A program made the translations under genes and the position numbers. A model generated the notes under the pieces. It worked only from the letters and a program-made list of their open reading frames with translations. It did no database searches and was not told the origin of the DNA. A stretch of 21,590 bases of DNA from a virus. The stretch covers positions 1 through 21,590 of the IMG/VR virus record IMGVR_UViG_3300027749_003452; one strand, given 5' to 3'. This document shows, piece after piece, positions 20,131-21,590 of the stretch (the first letter of the stretch is position 1; every line of letters begins with the position of its first letter).

Positions 20131-20186
20131 AAGTACTACCCATTCTGCCACTGTAAACTTAGTACGATAGTAGTAGAGTAGTACTT
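20131..20186. repeat. 9-bp inverted repeat in the gap after the 103-aa gene
   Basis: AAGTACTAC (20131-20139) and GTAGTACTT (20178-20186) are perfect complements. The same AGTACTAC word is part of the hairpin repeats at 19251 and 19851. The 98-nt gap between 20113 and 20210 holds no gene, and a 5-bp hairpin AACCT-CACA-AGGTT lies near its right end on the minus strand. Confidence 0.55.
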
Positions 20187-20210
20187 GTTGTTTAAACCTT
20201 GTGAGGTTCA

Positions 20211-20522
20211 TTATCTTATTTGTGTTACTTTTAGGTGGCGTTCTGCAACAAGCTCTTGCACAAATTCCAGTAACTGCTCAGGAGTCCACTTGTTATCTAA
20301 CCACTCAGTTTCCCATTCATCGATTTTCCATAGCATGTCTCTATTCTGAATTTTGATGATATTTTCTAGTCGCTTGACATGGGTACTAGTACCTTTAAAC
20401 AAATATGAAAAACGTGCTATGCCTCCCCAGGCTCCAGTATAGTCTTTTTCTCTACGTTCATAGTGCCCAGTAATACCGAATCCAGTTCGGTATGGACCTT
20501 TAAGGATGTAGAAATAACTCAT
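20211..20522 (-). CDS. GIY-YIG-like small phage protein, probably inactive as a nuclease (103 aa)
   Basis: The opening MSYFYILKGPYRTGFGITGH, then YERREKDYTGAWGGI, matches a small protein of T4-like phages annotated as GIY-YIG-like. YIL is in the GIY position and GFGIT in the YIG position, with Arg23/24 following and Glu53 in KRLENIIK where the metal-binding Glu is expected. The C-terminal part (IDEWETEWLDNKWTPEQLLE, then FVQELVAERHLK) is family-specific. It is much shorter than homing enzymes and has no DNA-recognition unit, so it may bind DNA or cut it with little specificity. ATGA overlap with the ParB-like gene. Confidence 0.7.
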   Translation of the reverse strand: MSYFYILKGPYRTGFGITGHYERREKDYTGAWGGIARFSYLFKGTSTHVKRLENIIKIQNRDMLWKIDEWETEWLDNKWTPEQLLEFVQELVAERHLKVTQIR

Positions 20523-21550
20523 GCTGTTTCAACTTCTTCGTACAAGGCCTTAATGTCATCATCAACAAAATCAAGGATCTTTTCAAAACGGTCCAACAAG
20601 GGTTTTGGTATACGCTGGGTACCGCCAAGTCGTTGATATAACAATACTAAGACCGCCGCAATGGCCTCATCTTGCCAACTGACCTCGTAGCCGTATGTAT
20701 GGATCCCCCACTTGACATGAGCACTATGCACCGCTTCGTGGAACTGTGCAAGGCCAGCAAAATATCCCTGTAGGATACCCGCTAGTTCACTCAAGAACTT
20801 GTCTGTGATCTTAATTTTTGCGGCGCTGAATGCCTTAGATAAATCTTCCATCATAAACCACAGCGAACCATTGATCTCGTCGTAGTGGAAATAGTCGTTG
20901 TGAAACTTGCAAGCCATTTTTAAAATATCGTTATCAAGACTTAGTGCCTGCATATGAGTAAATGTTCCGGGCAATCCCACAAAATTACTTTCTTTGTCTA
21001 CTGGATAGCAGTCGTATGTCTCACAGATTACCTGCCTGCGCAAGGCTTCTTGATCGTCATCATCTTGACTACCATCAATCCTGGCACTCATCACTTTGGT
21101 TCTGTGTTCGTACCACGCACTAATTTTCTTTTTACCCTTGCCGTTAATAAGTGCAAATGCTTTGCGAGCAAATGATTTGCTGGTTGTTTCAATATACAAA
21201 ACTGGCATTTCAACTTCACGCCAATCAGTCTCGCCGACAAACAACCCAGCATCAATCATTGCCGCAATTAATGCGGCAGTATGCTGTGCATCTACAGCAT
21301 GGTATTCTTCATTTCCGGGAATCTTAACACAATAAATTACCTGCAGGTACATGGGATTAAAATTACCAATACCGGCAATGTTTGTGCAATGCTTGGCATC
21401 TAATGCTCGTTGAATGTCTTCGTCAATAAACAAAAATTTTAACTTGACCATTTTAATTAACGGACGTAGTTTGGGATCAATTATGAGTCCCTGCTTGCGA
21501 TATTCCGCAATTAATCGTTGCCAACCTTTGTAGGTTTGCAATTCTTTCAT
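20519..21550 (-). CDS. ParB/DGQHR-like phage protein (343 aa)
   Basis: Residues 64-120 (FNPMYLQVIYCVKIPGNEEY, HAVDAQHTAAL) resemble the ParB/sulfiredoxin-like fold in which an aspartate and a Gln-His (here D87-AQ-H90) follow a beta strand, as in DGQHR-type and DUF6551-type phage proteins. Residues 125-165 (KSFARKAFALINGKGKKKIS) fit the helical region after that core. The rest (about 170-343) is unassigned and helical. Possible roles are DNA binding, CTP or ATP binding, or nicking, as in other ParB-like phage proteins. A weak AGAAG precedes the ATG. The promoter is probably beyond the right edge; the last 40 bases hold nothing else recognisable. Confidence 0.65.
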   Translation of the reverse strand: MKELQTYKGWQRLIAEYRKQGLIIDPKLRPLIKMVKLKFLFIDEDIQRALDAKHCTNIAGIGNFNPMYLQVIYCVKIPGNEEYHAVDAQHTAALIAAMIDAGLFVGETDWREVEMPVLYIETTSKSFARKAFALINGKGKKKISAWYEHRTKVMSARIDGSQDDDDQEALRRQVICETYDCYPVDKESNFVGLPGTFTHMQALSLDNDILKMACKFHNDYFHYDEINGSLWFMMEDLSKAFSAAKIKITDKFLSELAGILQGYFAGLAQFHEAVHSAHVKWGIHTYGYEVSWQDEAIAAVLVLLYQRLGGTQRIPKPLLDRFEKILDFVDDDIKALYEEVETA

Positions 21551-21590
21551 TCTGTCTTCTAAAGAAATTATTCGACTTTTGCTTTGTTTC

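Overview
The window reads as part of a large, tailed, lytic-style bacteriophage genome (Caudoviricetes, myovirus-like). The evidence is several tail or baseplate structural proteins, tightly packed short genes that overlap by ATGA or TAATG, many small phage-type hypothetical proteins, a GIY-YIG homing endonuclease, a SleB-type lysis enzyme and a C-family DNA polymerase fragment. Strong promoters of the bacterial sigma70 type (TTGACC/A, 16-17 nt, TATAAT) precede the early-type operons, so the host probably uses a standard housekeeping sigma factor. The host-like genes (7Fe ferredoxin, ErpA-type carrier, IF-1, NadE) look proteobacterial, perhaps betaproteobacterial. That host assignment is inference from remembered sequence resemblance, not from a search.

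Layout, left to right. (1) 1-1307, minus strand: a promoter with a leaderless-looking start drives a 79-aa protein, a 199-aa protein and the N-terminus of a short C-family (Pol III alpha-like) polymerase that runs off the left edge. (2) 1316-7102: structural block with a 303-aa tail protein, a 1368-aa repeat-rich baseplate or fibre protein, an 88-aa tail protein (minus) and a 129-aa tail-fibre-like protein (plus). (3) 7099-10548, minus: one operon behind one strong promoter, encoding a conserved phage protein, three tandem paralogous small proteins, a WYL_2-like protein, translation factor IF-1, an Fe/Mn superoxide dismutase, an SGNH-like hydrolase and an ErpA/IscA-type Fe-S carrier. (4) 10559-12272: a three-helix membrane protein, a GIY-YIG endonuclease on the plus strand, and a membrane-anchored SleB-type cell wall hydrolase with its own promoter inside the preceding gene. 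(5) 12250-14356, minus: an operon from a perfect consensus promoter with an 83-aa protein, an Hc1-like basic protein, a 176-aa phage protein, NH3-dependent NAD synthetase and a 7Fe ferredoxin. (6) 14425-16479, plus: a cobalamin-binding-type radical SAM protein. (7) 16476-21550, minus: early-type small genes in several promoter units, including a 46-aa lipoprotein and a 42-aa membrane protein, ending in a degenerate GIY-YIG-like protein and a ParB-like protein.

How the genes may work together. Four gene products handle iron-sulfur clusters or redox chemistry: the ErpA-type carrier, the ferredoxin, the radical SAM enzyme and the SOD. NadE makes NAD and IF-1 acts in translation initiation. A plausible but untested reading is that the phage carries its own cluster delivery, electron donor and oxidative protection for a phage radical SAM/B12 enzyme, together with NAD supply. 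The regulatory architecture is equally notable. Near-identical early promoters, several joined to small hairpins that overlap the upstream stop codon, recur between unrelated small genes, much like the mobile promoter/stem-loop (PeSL) cassettes known from T4-type phages.

No tRNA, CRISPR array, insertion sequence or rRNA was seen. No stretch longer than 300 bases lacks a gene.
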